Both the position numbers and the translations under genes were made by a program. 64,000 nt of DNA from Sitta carolinensis. Its lineage: Eukaryota > Chordata > Aves > Passeriformes > Sittidae. Location of the stretch: assembly GCA_032173965.1 (NCBI GenBank), contig JAVUNC010000004.1, forward strand, positions 59,993,501 to 60,057,500, written 5' to 3'. The notes under the pieces are model-generated. The model was not told the origin of the DNA, did no database searches, and saw only the letters and a list, made by a program, of their open reading frames with translations. Shown piece after piece: positions 26,173-36,467 of this stretch; position 1 is the stretch's first letter, and each line of letters starts with the position of its first letter.

Positions 26173-26890
26173 ATAGAATAATACAATGGTCTGGGTCGGA
26201 AAGGACCTTAAAGATCATGAAATTCCAACCACCCTACCATGGGCAGGGACACCTCACCTTCCACTAGACCGGGTTGCTCAAAGCCCTATCCAACCTGGTC
26301 CTGAACACTTTGAGGGATAGATCATCCACTACTTTTCTGGGCAACCTGTTCCAGTGCTTCACCATCCTCACAGTAAAGAATGCCTTATTAATACCTAATC
26401 TAAACCTGCCTTCTTTCAGTTTGAAGCCATGCCCTGTTGTCCTGTCACTCCATGCCATTGTACAAAAACCCTCTGCAGGTCTCTTTCAGAGTCCCTTTAG
26501 CAACTGGCCGGCTGCTTTTCAGTCTCCCTGGAGCCCTCTCTTGTCCAGGCTGAATGGTCCAAGCTCTCTTGCCCTTTCCTCATAGGACAGATGCATGAGC
26601 CCCTTAACCATCTTTGTGGCCCTTTGTTGAACTCTTTCCAATCTGTCCATGTCTCCCATGTACTGCAGAGCCCAGAACTGGACACAGTCCTCGGGAGTAG
26701 AGTGGAAGCCCTTGACCTGCTGTCAGTACTTTGTCTAATGCAGCCCAGGATACCATTAGCTCTCTTGCTGGCTCATGTTCAACTTGGTGTCCATCAGGAT
26801 CTCCCGGTCCTTCTCTGCCAAGGTGTTTTCCAGCTGGGTGGCCTCCACCATATATTGGTGCCTGGAGTTGTTCCTCCGTAGATGCAGGAT
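26173..26890 (-). mobile_element. CR1 LINE, 5'-truncated, antisense to ARID1B
   Basis: About 718 bp of a chicken-repeat-1 non-LTR retrotransposon in minus orientation. The + strand shows the well-known CR1 tail in reverse: GGAAAGGACCTTAAAGATCAT, then CCATGGGCAGGGACACC, then TTGCTCAAAGCCCTATCCAACC. The minus strand 26264-26458 encodes the end of ORF2 (FKLKEGRFRLGINKAFFTV, then HWNRLPRKVVDD, ending ALSNPV-stop). Upstream reverse-transcriptase-side sequence is broken by frameshifts. The 3' tip near 26173 keeps a diverged ATTCTAT-type octamer rather than poly-A, as normal for CR1. The 5' side stops near 26890, before the reverse transcriptase catalytic core, so this is a dead fragment typical of avian genomes. 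Confidence 0.93.
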
Positions 26891-28676
26891 AGCAATAAAG
26901 GAAGAAAAGCAGCTGTCAGGGAAAGAGGGTGTAAGGGTCTGTGAAGCCCTATGAACTGGACAAGTTTAGGTGGAAAGAAGAGAAAGGCTTAGTTTGCTTA
27001 AGAGTGCATGGCATTGTTCCCTGTGGAAGATTTTTTTATATTCTTCTCCTGCTGTTTTAAGAGATACGGTGAAGGGCTTTGAACAATCTCAAATGATTTA
27101 GTTCTGAATGCCATTGAGTTTAGGAATGATAAAGACAGTATTCATCAAGATTGATATCTTTGGAGGAGAACACAAATTAATTAAAAAGCACCCTTTTCTC
27201 TTGAAAGACTGGAAGAAAAGAAAGAAAACTCAAGGGTGTGCAAGATGCCAAGGAAGCAATGATAAACAGGGTGTGTGCACATTCTGCCTTTTCTCACTAC
27301 TGAGATTAAAGAATGCTTGCAATTTTTCCTCCTACCAAGACTATGTGCCAGAAGAAATGTAGAGTGAAAACTATTTTACTGAGGGATTTTTCAGTCTCCA
27401 GTAGTTAAGTGTTAGGTGTCTCTCTGTGTATAAAGGCATAAAATTGGAGGATTACTCATGCAGCTGGATTACCTGCTATTCAAACTCAACCCATACCTCT
27501 CATTTGTGTTCCCTGCTTTAGAAGGTTTGAATGGCAGTGCAGAATTTGTCTGAATAAATACGTTTCTCTGTATTTTTCTAACCATATTTTATTTTAATCA
27601 CCATTTGAGAAATAGTGGTAAAAATTGTTACAAATTTCCTGGAAAATAATGGCAATTAGAGGATTTGGGGATCAAAGATCCTAGTTTATTCCATTCATGG
27701 ATGCTCAAGAAGTGCCCTGTAATAAATTATTTTTTATACAATTAAAAATCAGTTAAATATAGGCTTTTGCAGTTTCCTCTAATGGCTGGCATTTCATAGG
27801 TGAATTTCATGCTACTCACGAAGCAAGCAGTGAGGTTTCCTGCAAGTTTTTTACTGAAGCACCAACCACTAGAATCACCACAGAGATCAGGTTGTGACAC
27901 TTCTGATGTGCTTTTCCTTATGTTGGTTTGTAAAGTGGAAATCTGTTACTTAAGCAGATTACATTATCCCTTTTAATTCTTTTCATCACTAAAAAAAGGG
28001 AAGGAAGGCATAGTATAAGAATAGATATCTTACCTGACTCATCACTTGAGAGTGTGTGTGTGTGTATGTGTGTAGGCACTATGATTTCTCTCTATTTGTA
28101 ATGCAGTATATCAAAATAGCTCTTCTAAAAACAATTCTGTAGCAAATTTTTAGTCTTCTCTGTAGTGTCGGTCTGAGAGCATAGATACTGCAATGTGGAA
28201 ATCTCTTTCTGGAGATTATCATATTTTCATCCTTTAACTTGCAGATTGGACCAAATGTTGCATTAGTTTAAGCTGTAATGCACTGTGCAAATCAACATTA
28301 GTGTAGGAAAAATTTCTTCCTTTTGTTTCTAGACTCAGCTGTTTACCTCTCCCTTGAAACTAATTTTAGCTCATCTGAAACATGCAAATTTTTTATTTTT
28401 GTTTGTTTGTTGTTTTTGGGGGAAGGTGGGAGGTGATTGTGATATTGACATAGATTTAGCATTTACAGCAGAAGTAGTTTTCATCAATTTCTGACAGGGG
28501 AATCAAAGTGTTCTTTTTTGGAAGGAGAGATATTGCTTTTCCCTATAAATGATTGACTATTTTGTGGTAGTAGTCTTTATTTATTTGGCTCTCATCATGA
28601 AGAATAGCAAACTTATTCAAAATCTCAGTACATCAAAAATATGTCAATACATAAAACATAAGTACTATTCCATACT
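26890..28676 (+). other. ARID1B: ARID1B upstream intron, part 5
   Basis: Intron between the CR1 fragment and the large palindrome. It contains a short (GT)n tract at 28052-28073 and nothing else recognised. Confidence 0.65.
28052..28073. repeat. (GT)n microsatellite
   Basis: About eleven GT units interrupted by one TA. Confidence 0.85.
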
Positions 28677-28950
28677 ACAGTCTATGCAAAAAACTATGTT
28701 AATAAGATGTGAAGGTTGCACAGCTAAGAAGTCAGAAAACATAAATGATAAGATTCTAGCAGCCACATTAACTAAGCCACATTTCACATCCTCTATTTTA
28801 TGAAATGCCTTTGACAACATAAATCAGAAAGAGAAGGTGCTATATATGTGTAACATGGCTTAGTTAATGCTGCTTTTGAAACTTTAACATCTGTATTTTC
28901 TGACTGGAGAGTTCCTTAATCATGTAAACTTAGTAGATTTTTTACACTGT
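28677..28950. repeat. ~274-bp imperfect palindrome (MITE-like inverted repeat)
   Basis: The left half (28677 to about 28795) reappears in reverse complement in the right half (about 28840 to 28950), in the same order. Exact islands are CATTAACTAAGCCA (28766-28779 with 28856-28869) and AGTCAGAAAA (28730-28739 with 28896-28905), joined by diverged segments with small indels. The termini read ACAGT... and ...ACTGT. The loop is about 40 bp. Collinearity over ~115 bp per arm makes chance implausible. It resembles a decayed palindromic MITE/DNA transposon or an inverted duplication. I do not recognise the family, and a poly-T run starts right at the 3' end, so no target-site duplication can be read with confidence. 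Confidence 0.75.
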
Positions 28951-28990
28951 TTTTTTTTTTTTGTTTGTTTGTTTTTTTTGGTTTTTTTTT
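28950..28990. repeat. T-rich (GTTT)n tract
   Basis: T13, then GTTTGTTTG units and further T-runs, directly abutting the palindrome. Confidence 0.9.
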
Positions 28991-31900
28991 GTAGGTTGGT
29001 TTGGGGCTTTTTTAGGAGAGGAAAATTGCCTGTATTAATAATTGGTTAGCTCATGTTGCTTTGATTTAAGGTACAGTAAAAGGCAGTATATAGAGAGCAC
29101 CTTATGACAGGTCCATATGTGATGCCATACACATTGCACTGACAAGTGGAGTAATTGTGCTGCTGTGTACTTCTTGGGGAAAAGGGGAGTACAGGCATGT
29201 GTGTAAGTCCTGTCCTTTCTGTAGTACTGGGTATGACTGCATTGCAGACTGCAGTGTCTTGAGAAGATGGTTGAGCTACCTTTGTAAATGACCTGGCTTA
29301 TGTACAAGAAGCAGTCTGGCTACAAGAGTGTGGATCTCCCTTTGACCTAATTCACCCTTCTGTGGAGCACAGCAAATTAGCTGAGCACAGCATTTGGTGT
29401 AGGCTCCTGCCGGTATCTGAGCTAGTTTGCAGATCACTGTGCTGCACTGCAGTCTCAACATAGGCATGCATTTAATGACTCTGCAAAATCCACACCTTGC
29501 AAGTTCTGGAATGGGGATTATTGTTCTGTGACACAGAAACATGCTTTTTATGCTTTTGCTTCCTTGCTCTAGGTCACAGGGTGGACCAGTATCAGGCCCA
29601 GTGTTAATATTTTAAAGGCTCTTAATAAGATTTTAAAGTTCATACTTCAGTGTAAAGGCAAGCAGAGTAGGAAACACAGTAACACAGGTGAACATTGTGA
29701 CCAATGTATTGTCAAAAGGTCAAAGCTAAGTGAGAAGAAGTAATAGAATTTATAGAATGTATGAATAAAGTGCCGTAGCATCAGGATTTCAGATTTACCT
29801 CTGATTAATAGCCTTGACATTAACACCCAGCTTTCTACTTAGTTTCCTTTTAGATTTTTTCTTTTTTTTGTGTCATTCAGTGACAAGGATTTTTAACCTT
29901 CATTAAGACTGTGTGCACAAGCATGCTGGGGTTGAACATATTAATTTGAGACAGGAGACCATGCCGCCCTAACTGTGGCAGAATATTCCACTGAATGTGT
30001 GCCAGAGGATTTCCTTATGCTGTATAAGCATATTATATTTTTCTTCTTTCTATAATTCAGCTAAACATACAGAAGAAGAACATACATACATACTGTGCTT
30101 ACATTAATTTGAAAGTTCTAGATATGAACCAGATCTTTTTGTTAAGTGTGTGAAAGTCAGGGAGTTAATTTTCCATTGCAGCTTTCTATTGGAAAGTATG
30201 GAGAAATGCATGGTTTGAATGTTTGGAGGAAAATACTTAGGGTGTGGCAGAGGTCTGACTTGGGAAATCTAAAACTGAAGCAGAAGTTGTTTCAGAAATC
30301 ACAAGTGTTTTGTTTGAAAGTTTGATAGCAACTGAGTAACATCTTTGTTTATAGTTATAGCTGAATTGACCATTGTAAAAATATTTAGTATTAAATAATT
30401 TTGTTAACTGAAGGAATGTGCTGTTTTACTCTTAGTGGGAAGTACCAGGTAGTAGTTATTTTTTGGAGAATGCCACTCACTATACATTTTAAAATTCTAG
30501 TTCCTATGTAATTACAGTGTTACAGGTTCTAAGAAAGTAGAATGTTACTGATGATTATATTACTCAGGATGGTACTTGTTTCACAATATTCTGTCTCACT
30601 GTTCCTCAGCAAAGCTGGCCACTGAACCAGGTAGCATCACCCTTTCTTCTGAGTGGCACCCCTGCCCCTGAAGTTCAGTTTTTCGTCTCTCTGTAAACTG
30701 GGCTTAACGCTGATCAGGCCACACAGACCTGTTTTCCCACAGATTTTTATATCAGGACACTGTGGTCCACAGCTTCCAGATTGTGTTGTTGGCTTCCACC
30801 AGTGTCATCCAGGGTAATGCCTCACTTTTTGGGCACTCAGTAGATTTTAGGGTGAAGCAAGGATGTAGCCAGGACTCTTCCCCTGTAGCGAGCATGTCAA
30901 GGTATCTGATGTGTTTAGATGAATCCCAGAGTGACTTCACAGAGTTTATTGATAGGGGGTATATAAAGCTTCTTCCATTATTGACTGGATTTAGGCATCA
31001 GGATGGTGTAAAAGGGCAGTAGCTGCCTATTTCTGGTATTTTTAGTGTACCTATGCTAGCACACTAATTCTGTTACATTTTAATTAAAAAAAAATTATTA
31101 TAATGACTCTAATACTGTCTAATGATCTTTCTTCTTTAACATCAGTCATGGATTGTGCATGCAAAAATTGCTTAAAACTTCCATTTCTACCAAGGTATTA
31201 CATGGAAAAAGAATGCCTGCCACCAGATCCCATATTCAAACAAGAATTAAAGATAATGGGCTAAGTTATAGGTTTAATTGGATTTGCCCCGTATCTTCAT
31301 TTTGGCTGCCAGTTTTGTTCCTTTTATTCTCATCCTTTCTTTCTTTGTTTTCATAGCGGTGTAATCAGTGGTGGTCGGTCATACTTCTCCCAAAATAATG
31401 CTATTTATACTGTGCAAGTCAGATAGGAGCCCAAAGTAATTATTACAGTTTCTGTGCTTGCCTAGGAATAGGTTCAAACTTAGGTCTGTTCTCTCTTCAA
31501 TTGTCCCCAGAATGTCTGCACTACCATGATGAAGTTTGCCAGATTCTTGTCTCCTGCATTGTGTGGCCAGAAAAAATGTGTGTGTAAGGGAGAAAGGGAG
31601 GGAGGGTTTACTTTATGAAGAAAGAGGATGCTTGGGTCATTCACTCCAAGCATTGTAAGTAATTGGCTTTAGATTTGTTTTGTTCTGGGGAGATTTTAAT
31701 TAAGGGGTTTTTTTGTTGTTGGGTTTTTTTTTTTTTTTTTTTTTTGTATGCTGTTTAATAAACATTTATCCATAAGCGGTATCTTGTGATCCCCATCAGT
31801 AAAGCAGGAGGATTAATTTGCGTGTTGTTGTTTGTTATTTATTTATTTAAATAGCCACAGCAATTATATGGAGTGTTCTGCTAAGGCAGAGGTGATGAGT

Positions 31901-32225
31901 CTCTGCACTGAAGAATCAGCATCCAAACATACATGTAGCATTATGATTGTTTCTGTATTTAAGGTGGTGGTGTTTGGTTGTTTTTTTTAAAACAGTTAGG
32001 ATTGGGAGGATGTGGAGGAAAATTCTAACATAAGTAACTGATGTATAGATCAGAAGAAGAGCCCTGGTACCCTTTCTTAAACCAGTGTCTGAAAGATTGT
32101 TTGGGAAAATATTTAAGAAAATGGAGCAGTCTCAGATCTTTGGCCGTCAAGGTGTTATTGCCTCTTCAGGTTGCCTACATTTCTTAGTATCTTTTATACC
32201 AAAGATTCATTGTTTTCTCTGGTAG
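28991..32225 (+). other. ARID1B: ARID1B upstream intron, part 6
   Basis: Intron with a poly-T run of 22 (31724-31745). A GGGTATATAAAGC stretch near 30957 resembles a TATA box, but no transcript evidence, initiator or downstream gene supports a promoter. Nothing else identified. Confidence 0.65.
31724..31745. repeat. Poly-T run (T22)
   Basis: Uninterrupted T22, preceded by shorter T and GTT runs from about 31698. Confidence 0.95.
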
Positions 32226-34607
32226 CTTTTGCAAAGAGGTGAGAACACATGGCTCTATCAGGGCACATCAAGGGTTCATGTAGCCCTGTATATCCTGCCT
32301 CCAGTGGAGGCTTTAATTGGATGCCTAGAGGAGAGTCAGAACAAGGCAAGCATGTAGTACTTCCCCCTGTACTCTTTAAGCCTCCAGCTATTTTCAGTTC
32401 AGGGACTTCCTGAGCCAGATGTGGCTCTATAAATTTGGTAACCCTCAAAGGATGTCTCTTTTGTGAACTTGTCCAGTCTTTGCTTGAGCCCACATAAACT
32501 TTCAGCTTTCAAAACATCAATTTGGCAAGGAGTTCTAAACATCTGCTACCTCTGTGACTAGAGAACCTCTTTCTCTCTTGTTTTGAAATTTGCTTCTGCT
32601 ATTGAATGCACCCTAATTGTTGTTGGACATAATGCTTTTGTAGCTTTCCACCATGTTCCTGGTGTCTTTTCCATCCTCAAAGGGTTAGAGATTCTTCCTG
32701 TGAGAAGTGTTCTGTACCTGTGATAATTCTTGTTGCATTTCCCTGAATGTTTTTGTCTGACCCTTCCTACTAAGTCCAAGAAGTCAGTAGAGAGGGATTT
32801 TCTTTTGCTTGTGTCGATGTTTACTAAATCTCATCTTCATTTTTATCTGTCCTGATTTATCCAGAGCAGTCATCAGTGTTATGTAGTCTTAAATTATTCA
32901 AATCTCTGGCTTTTTTTTTAAGCCATACTGCAATTCTCACCTACCAAGGCAGCTCCAGTTTCGAGGCAGTATATGGTCATTAGTAATTTAGCTTTTTGAA
33001 TTTGATTAGACCTCTGGAGTTATACTTTATGGTCACAAGCCACTTCTGACTGTTCATTTGTCACTTTATTCCATGAAAAGTCTCATCAGAATCAGAGACA
33101 TTTATCAAGTTCCTCACAAAGAACCTCCAGCATGGGAACACCCCCAGATTTTTCCACAGTGCACACTAGAGCCAAAGATTTTGTTAAGCTTTTCTGTGAT
33201 GGCATTGTGCTCTCTGTATCTCCCCTTATACCTTCATCATCATTTGTCGCTTCAGACTCTGGCAGACCTCCTGCTTCTGATGTGTTTGAAGAAATCATTA
33301 CTCATTTGATTCCCTTTTCTAGCTGTTCCAACAGTTCTTTCAGGCCTGTCTTAATACATTTGAAGTACCAGAGTTTACAGTCTTTTCTGTTTTCCTCATT
33401 TGGACCTGGTGCTGGCTTATTGAAGGGGATGCCTTTTTGCCTCTAGAAAGCTGCAGTGAGCCTTGCTGGTGTCCCTTTGCTCTTATCAAGTCTTTCTGAA
33501 TGGGTGGTGAATGTTGTTTCTGTTCTTCCCATGTGGTTGTTGTTAAACAGCTTTGATTCTGCCAGTCAGATTTTATTTCTCATAGCTGTCTGTTAGAGAT
33601 TCCTTTTAACAAGCTTCCTCATTTTTGTGTAGTTACACTTTTTGAAGTTAAGCATGACAGTAGTAGATTCCTTGGGTTTCATTGTTCCTGTAGGGATGCT
33701 CAATTTAACTCTTAAGGTCGCTGATGCACAGTGGTTCTGCAGCTGCAGGATGCAGGAGTTGATGATTCTTGCTGCTGTGGACTGAGCTAAAGGCAGTGGC
33801 TCCTCATGCAGGTTCCCTAGCTGGCACTCCATGGAACAGCCTTTGACAGTTATCTGATACTTTGGTCTCAGCTTTGTAGTCTGCTTACTGAGTCTGTCTG
33901 TAAGGAGTTGAAACCTCCTCCTAATCAATCTTGTGGTGTGCCTTTTGCTGATCTTTTTAGTGTGCTGCTGTCAGCATTGTTGTAGTCTGGCCATGCATGG
34001 TGGTTCCAGCGCTCAATCTTCTTGATCTGACCAAGCTCCAGACCTCTGCTGCTTGATGTTTTATTTTGATTAGGTTTTAAATGTTGTGTAGCATATAATG
34101 TTACTTTGTTATTAGCTGTCTTCTTCCTGAATTTCTATCCAAGGATGATGCCTACTAGTGACCTCATGAATTTTTTCTTTTCTACCATATTTCTTATATG
34201 CCTACCATTTGCTTTCATTTGCAGTTTGATGTTCCAGTGATCCAGTCCACACCTCATTGTGCAGAAGTCCATGTATTGTTGGAATTTCCTATTGCCACTC
34301 TATTTACTCTGCAGTCACTGCCTGCCTGGTTTTTGTTCTTTGATTCTTCTCAGCATCTTCCCTTGATGACCCAGAATCTCCACGTCTTCATTTGACATAG
34401 CAATACCACGCTTTTTAACCATGTGTTCCTCTAATCCCCTCTTCATTCTGAAGTGTCATTTTCTTCTGCCTCATGTACCACTGATGTGGCTCCTATGTTC
34501 AGGTGAACTCCAGCTCTCCTGTACAAGTATCTTTATTCTAGAAATGTTCTGGTTGCTCATGCATCTGATTTTTGCTTTGTTACCATCCTGTCAACTGGGC
34601 ATTCAAG

Positions 34608-34640
<33 letters not shown>

Positions 34641-34880
34641 CCCTTAGCAACCCCATATTTTGCTGTTTGTCTGTCTTTCCTTTTCTTCCCATTGTAACTG
34701 GAACCCAGATGAACCACAACATAGGTTTCTCCTCAGCATTTACTAGGAACCAGTCCAGGCTCTGTGACCTCTGCAGATGATGGGCAAATCACCATGTAGT
34801 CTTCTGTCAGATCCCAGACTCCAGCTGTCTGCTTGCCTGATGATGTTCCAACACACCCTTCTTAGTTTGCATTATAAAGG
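32226..34880 (-). mobile_element. Ancient CR1 LINE, decayed, nearly end to end, antisense to ARID1B
   Basis: Old CR1 of the turtle/archosaur type, read on the minus strand. Three blocks appear in the expected order. At about 32260-32770 is the 3' part: the + strand reads TAGCCCTGTATATCCTGCCTCC, GGGACTTCCTGAGCCAGA, then GAACTTGTCCAGTC. At 33593-33740 is the C-terminal end of the endonuclease domain; minus-strand peptide VKLSIPTGTMKPKESTTVML continues NFKKCNYTKMRKL, close to the CR1 ORF2 segment I know. At about 34470-34870 is the 5' region (GTGGCTCCTATGTTCAGGTG; CCAGACTCCAGCTGTCTG). Frames are heavily broken. The gap between first and second blocks is only ~0.8 kb, shorter than a complete reverse transcriptase, implying internal deletion. 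A T28 run interrupts it. Boundaries are approximate. Confidence 0.8.
34613..34640. repeat. Poly-T run (T28)
   Basis: Uninterrupted T28 lying inside the ancient CR1, near its 5' end. Confidence 0.95.
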
Positions 34881-35142
34881 CCTCATTTATGCATCATCAG
34901 GGAGAGGGTGGGTATTTGTCAGAAAGGGTTTCTTTGGTCACAGAAACACTCAACTGCCTGTGAAATGGTAGGAAAAGGAGTGGAAACAAAGGCAAAGAGA
35001 GCAAGTGCAGGAGTGGGGTTTCAGTACTGACCTTAGGAGTAACCAAGAGGTAGGGCTGCCAACTTCTGGCAGAAGTAATAGGAGCAGATCAAGTCGTGAT
35101 AGTAACAACAGCCTAAGCAGGTATTTAAATTTGTCTTTGTAC

Positions 35143-35174
<32 letters not shown>

Positions 35175-36320
35175 TATTTTTATTATTGCCTAGAAAATAC
35201 TGTGGAATTAATGTAGTAAATTAACATTAGGTAGAACAGGTATGTGTTTGCTTGTTGAGTAAACAGATTTATTGTTGTATCAGAAACTCAGTGGGAACAG
35301 TTCAGAGATCAAAGCATTTCAGATGTGCTCACCTATTTGAGACACTTGCTTAGGGCAGGGATGTGCAGGACCAATGGGAGGTCCAGTCTTGAAGGGAGAA
35401 GTCGAGTGCTGCATCTGTTATTTTTCTGAAATGATATTAAATTCCAGAGTTTGGGGAAAAGCATGGGTACCTAAAATCAGGGAAATCTGGGCACAATATC
35501 AGGAGTTGGTGGAAAGTGTGCTCTTTCAAATACCTCTAGAAAATGTCAGTGTCTATTGATGCAAGGCTTACAGACTAAACCATTGCAGAAAAAGTCTCTT
35601 TTTCTTGACCTTGTAATTGACTTGGTTTTGGTTCTAACTTAAATTTTCAGTGTCTGTGGGTTCTCAGTACGTGATACGTGTTCCAACTGGTGTTTATCAC
35701 ATTATTTTGTTTTGTTGTTATTCCTGAAAAAATATATATATCTTAGTAGGGGAGAGAAGACTAAGATAGCTTGAACTTGACAAAACCAAAATCCTGCCAA
35801 ACCCCAAGACTTGTTTGTGGCTTAAATACAGACACTAACACCGGGGCAAAACATTAAATAAAAATGAACACCTGATTGCTCAAAAAAAGAAAAGAAAAGA
35901 CAAAAGGCAGTTCTCTTTCAATGGCTGTTTAAGAGTTGTGCCTTTTTTCCACAGTTCAACTTTTGGGTCAGCACATCAGAATGATTCCTCTGTTGATTTG
36001 CTTCAGTAGTATGCCCATGGAGAGCAAATATTTCAAATAAGTTCTTTTGTGTTTTAAGGGTGGGCATTACAGAATTATGATGTTCAGAAGTGTAGCATTT
36101 TCCTTAGATCTCTTCCTGAAAAGAGTTACTATGCAGGGCACTTGGGCTTACTCCTGCTGCCATGGCAAGAGGATCTGAGGGCTCCCATTGACTGCTGAGT
36201 AAAGGAGTCAGACCGCTGGGTCAGGCATGCAGCTGAGGTTGCCATATGGGTGGGACATAGCTTGATTTCATGTCCTTCTGCTTCCACTCATGCATTTGCT
36301 TTGCTTGGCTCTTCCAACAG
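34881..36320 (+). other. ARID1B: ARID1B intron immediately upstream of exon A
   Basis: Intron with a (TTA)n microsatellite and an A-rich AAAAG tract (about 35881-35905). The final 60 bases are pyrimidine-rich and end in the exon A acceptor. No other feature identified. Confidence 0.8.
35143..35187. repeat. (TTA)n microsatellite
   Basis: About nine perfect TTA/ATT units, then an interrupted continuation. Confidence 0.95.
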
Positions 36321-36467
36321 ATCCCACCTCAGTATGGTCAGCAAGGTGTCAGTGGCTACTGCCAGCAGGGCCAGCAGCCGTACTACAACCAGCAGCCACA
36401 GCCGCAGCACCTGCCACCCCAGGCACAGTACCTGTCGCAGGCCCAGCAGAGGTACCAGGCTCAGCAG
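36321..36467 (+). CDS. ARID1B: ARID1B internal coding exon A (Q/P/Y-rich, 49 codons)
   Basis: Internal exon of ARID1B, the BAF250b subunit of the nuclear canonical BAF (SWI/SNF) chromatin remodeller. The frame opens with [20 protein letters not shown] and closes with AQQRYQAQQ. It is 147 bp, phase 0 at both ends. The acceptor is a pyrimidine-rich run ending cttccaacag|ATC and the donor is CAG|gtaagc, close to consensus. Glutamine, proline and tyrosine dominate, as expected for the disordered, prion-like N-terminal region; there is no folded domain or catalytic residue. From memory of human ARID1B, the matching segment starts MPPQYGQQ and is about one residue longer near QYLPSQSQQ, so this copy differs by a few substitutions and a one-codon indel. 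Glutamines use mixed CAG/CAA codons, so it is not an unstable pure triplet tract. The frame runs into intron at both ends without a stop for a few codons; exon edges rest on splice signals plus homology. The paralogue ARID1A has a different, longer Q-rich segment here. Confidence 0.93.

Noticed and set aside
26274..26881. Several + and - strand frames of 60-103 codons
   Set aside because: They fall inside the CR1 fragment; only the minus-strand end of ORF2 (26264-26458) reflects true coding ancestry.
28549..28803. 84-codon frame overlapping the palindrome
   Set aside because: Low-complexity, no homology recognised, and half of it is the left arm of the inverted repeat.
30950..30975. TATA-box-like GGGTATATAAAGC
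   Set aside because: AT-rich introns produce such matches often; no initiator, transcript or gene downstream.
33593..33928. 111-codon minus-strand frame as a host gene
   Set aside because: Its C-terminal part matches the end of a CR1 endonuclease domain, so it is retrotransposon relic, not a host gene.
34421..34780. 119-codon + strand frame with a phenylalanine run
   Set aside because: The F-run is the T28 homopolymer and the rest is antisense CR1 5' sequence.
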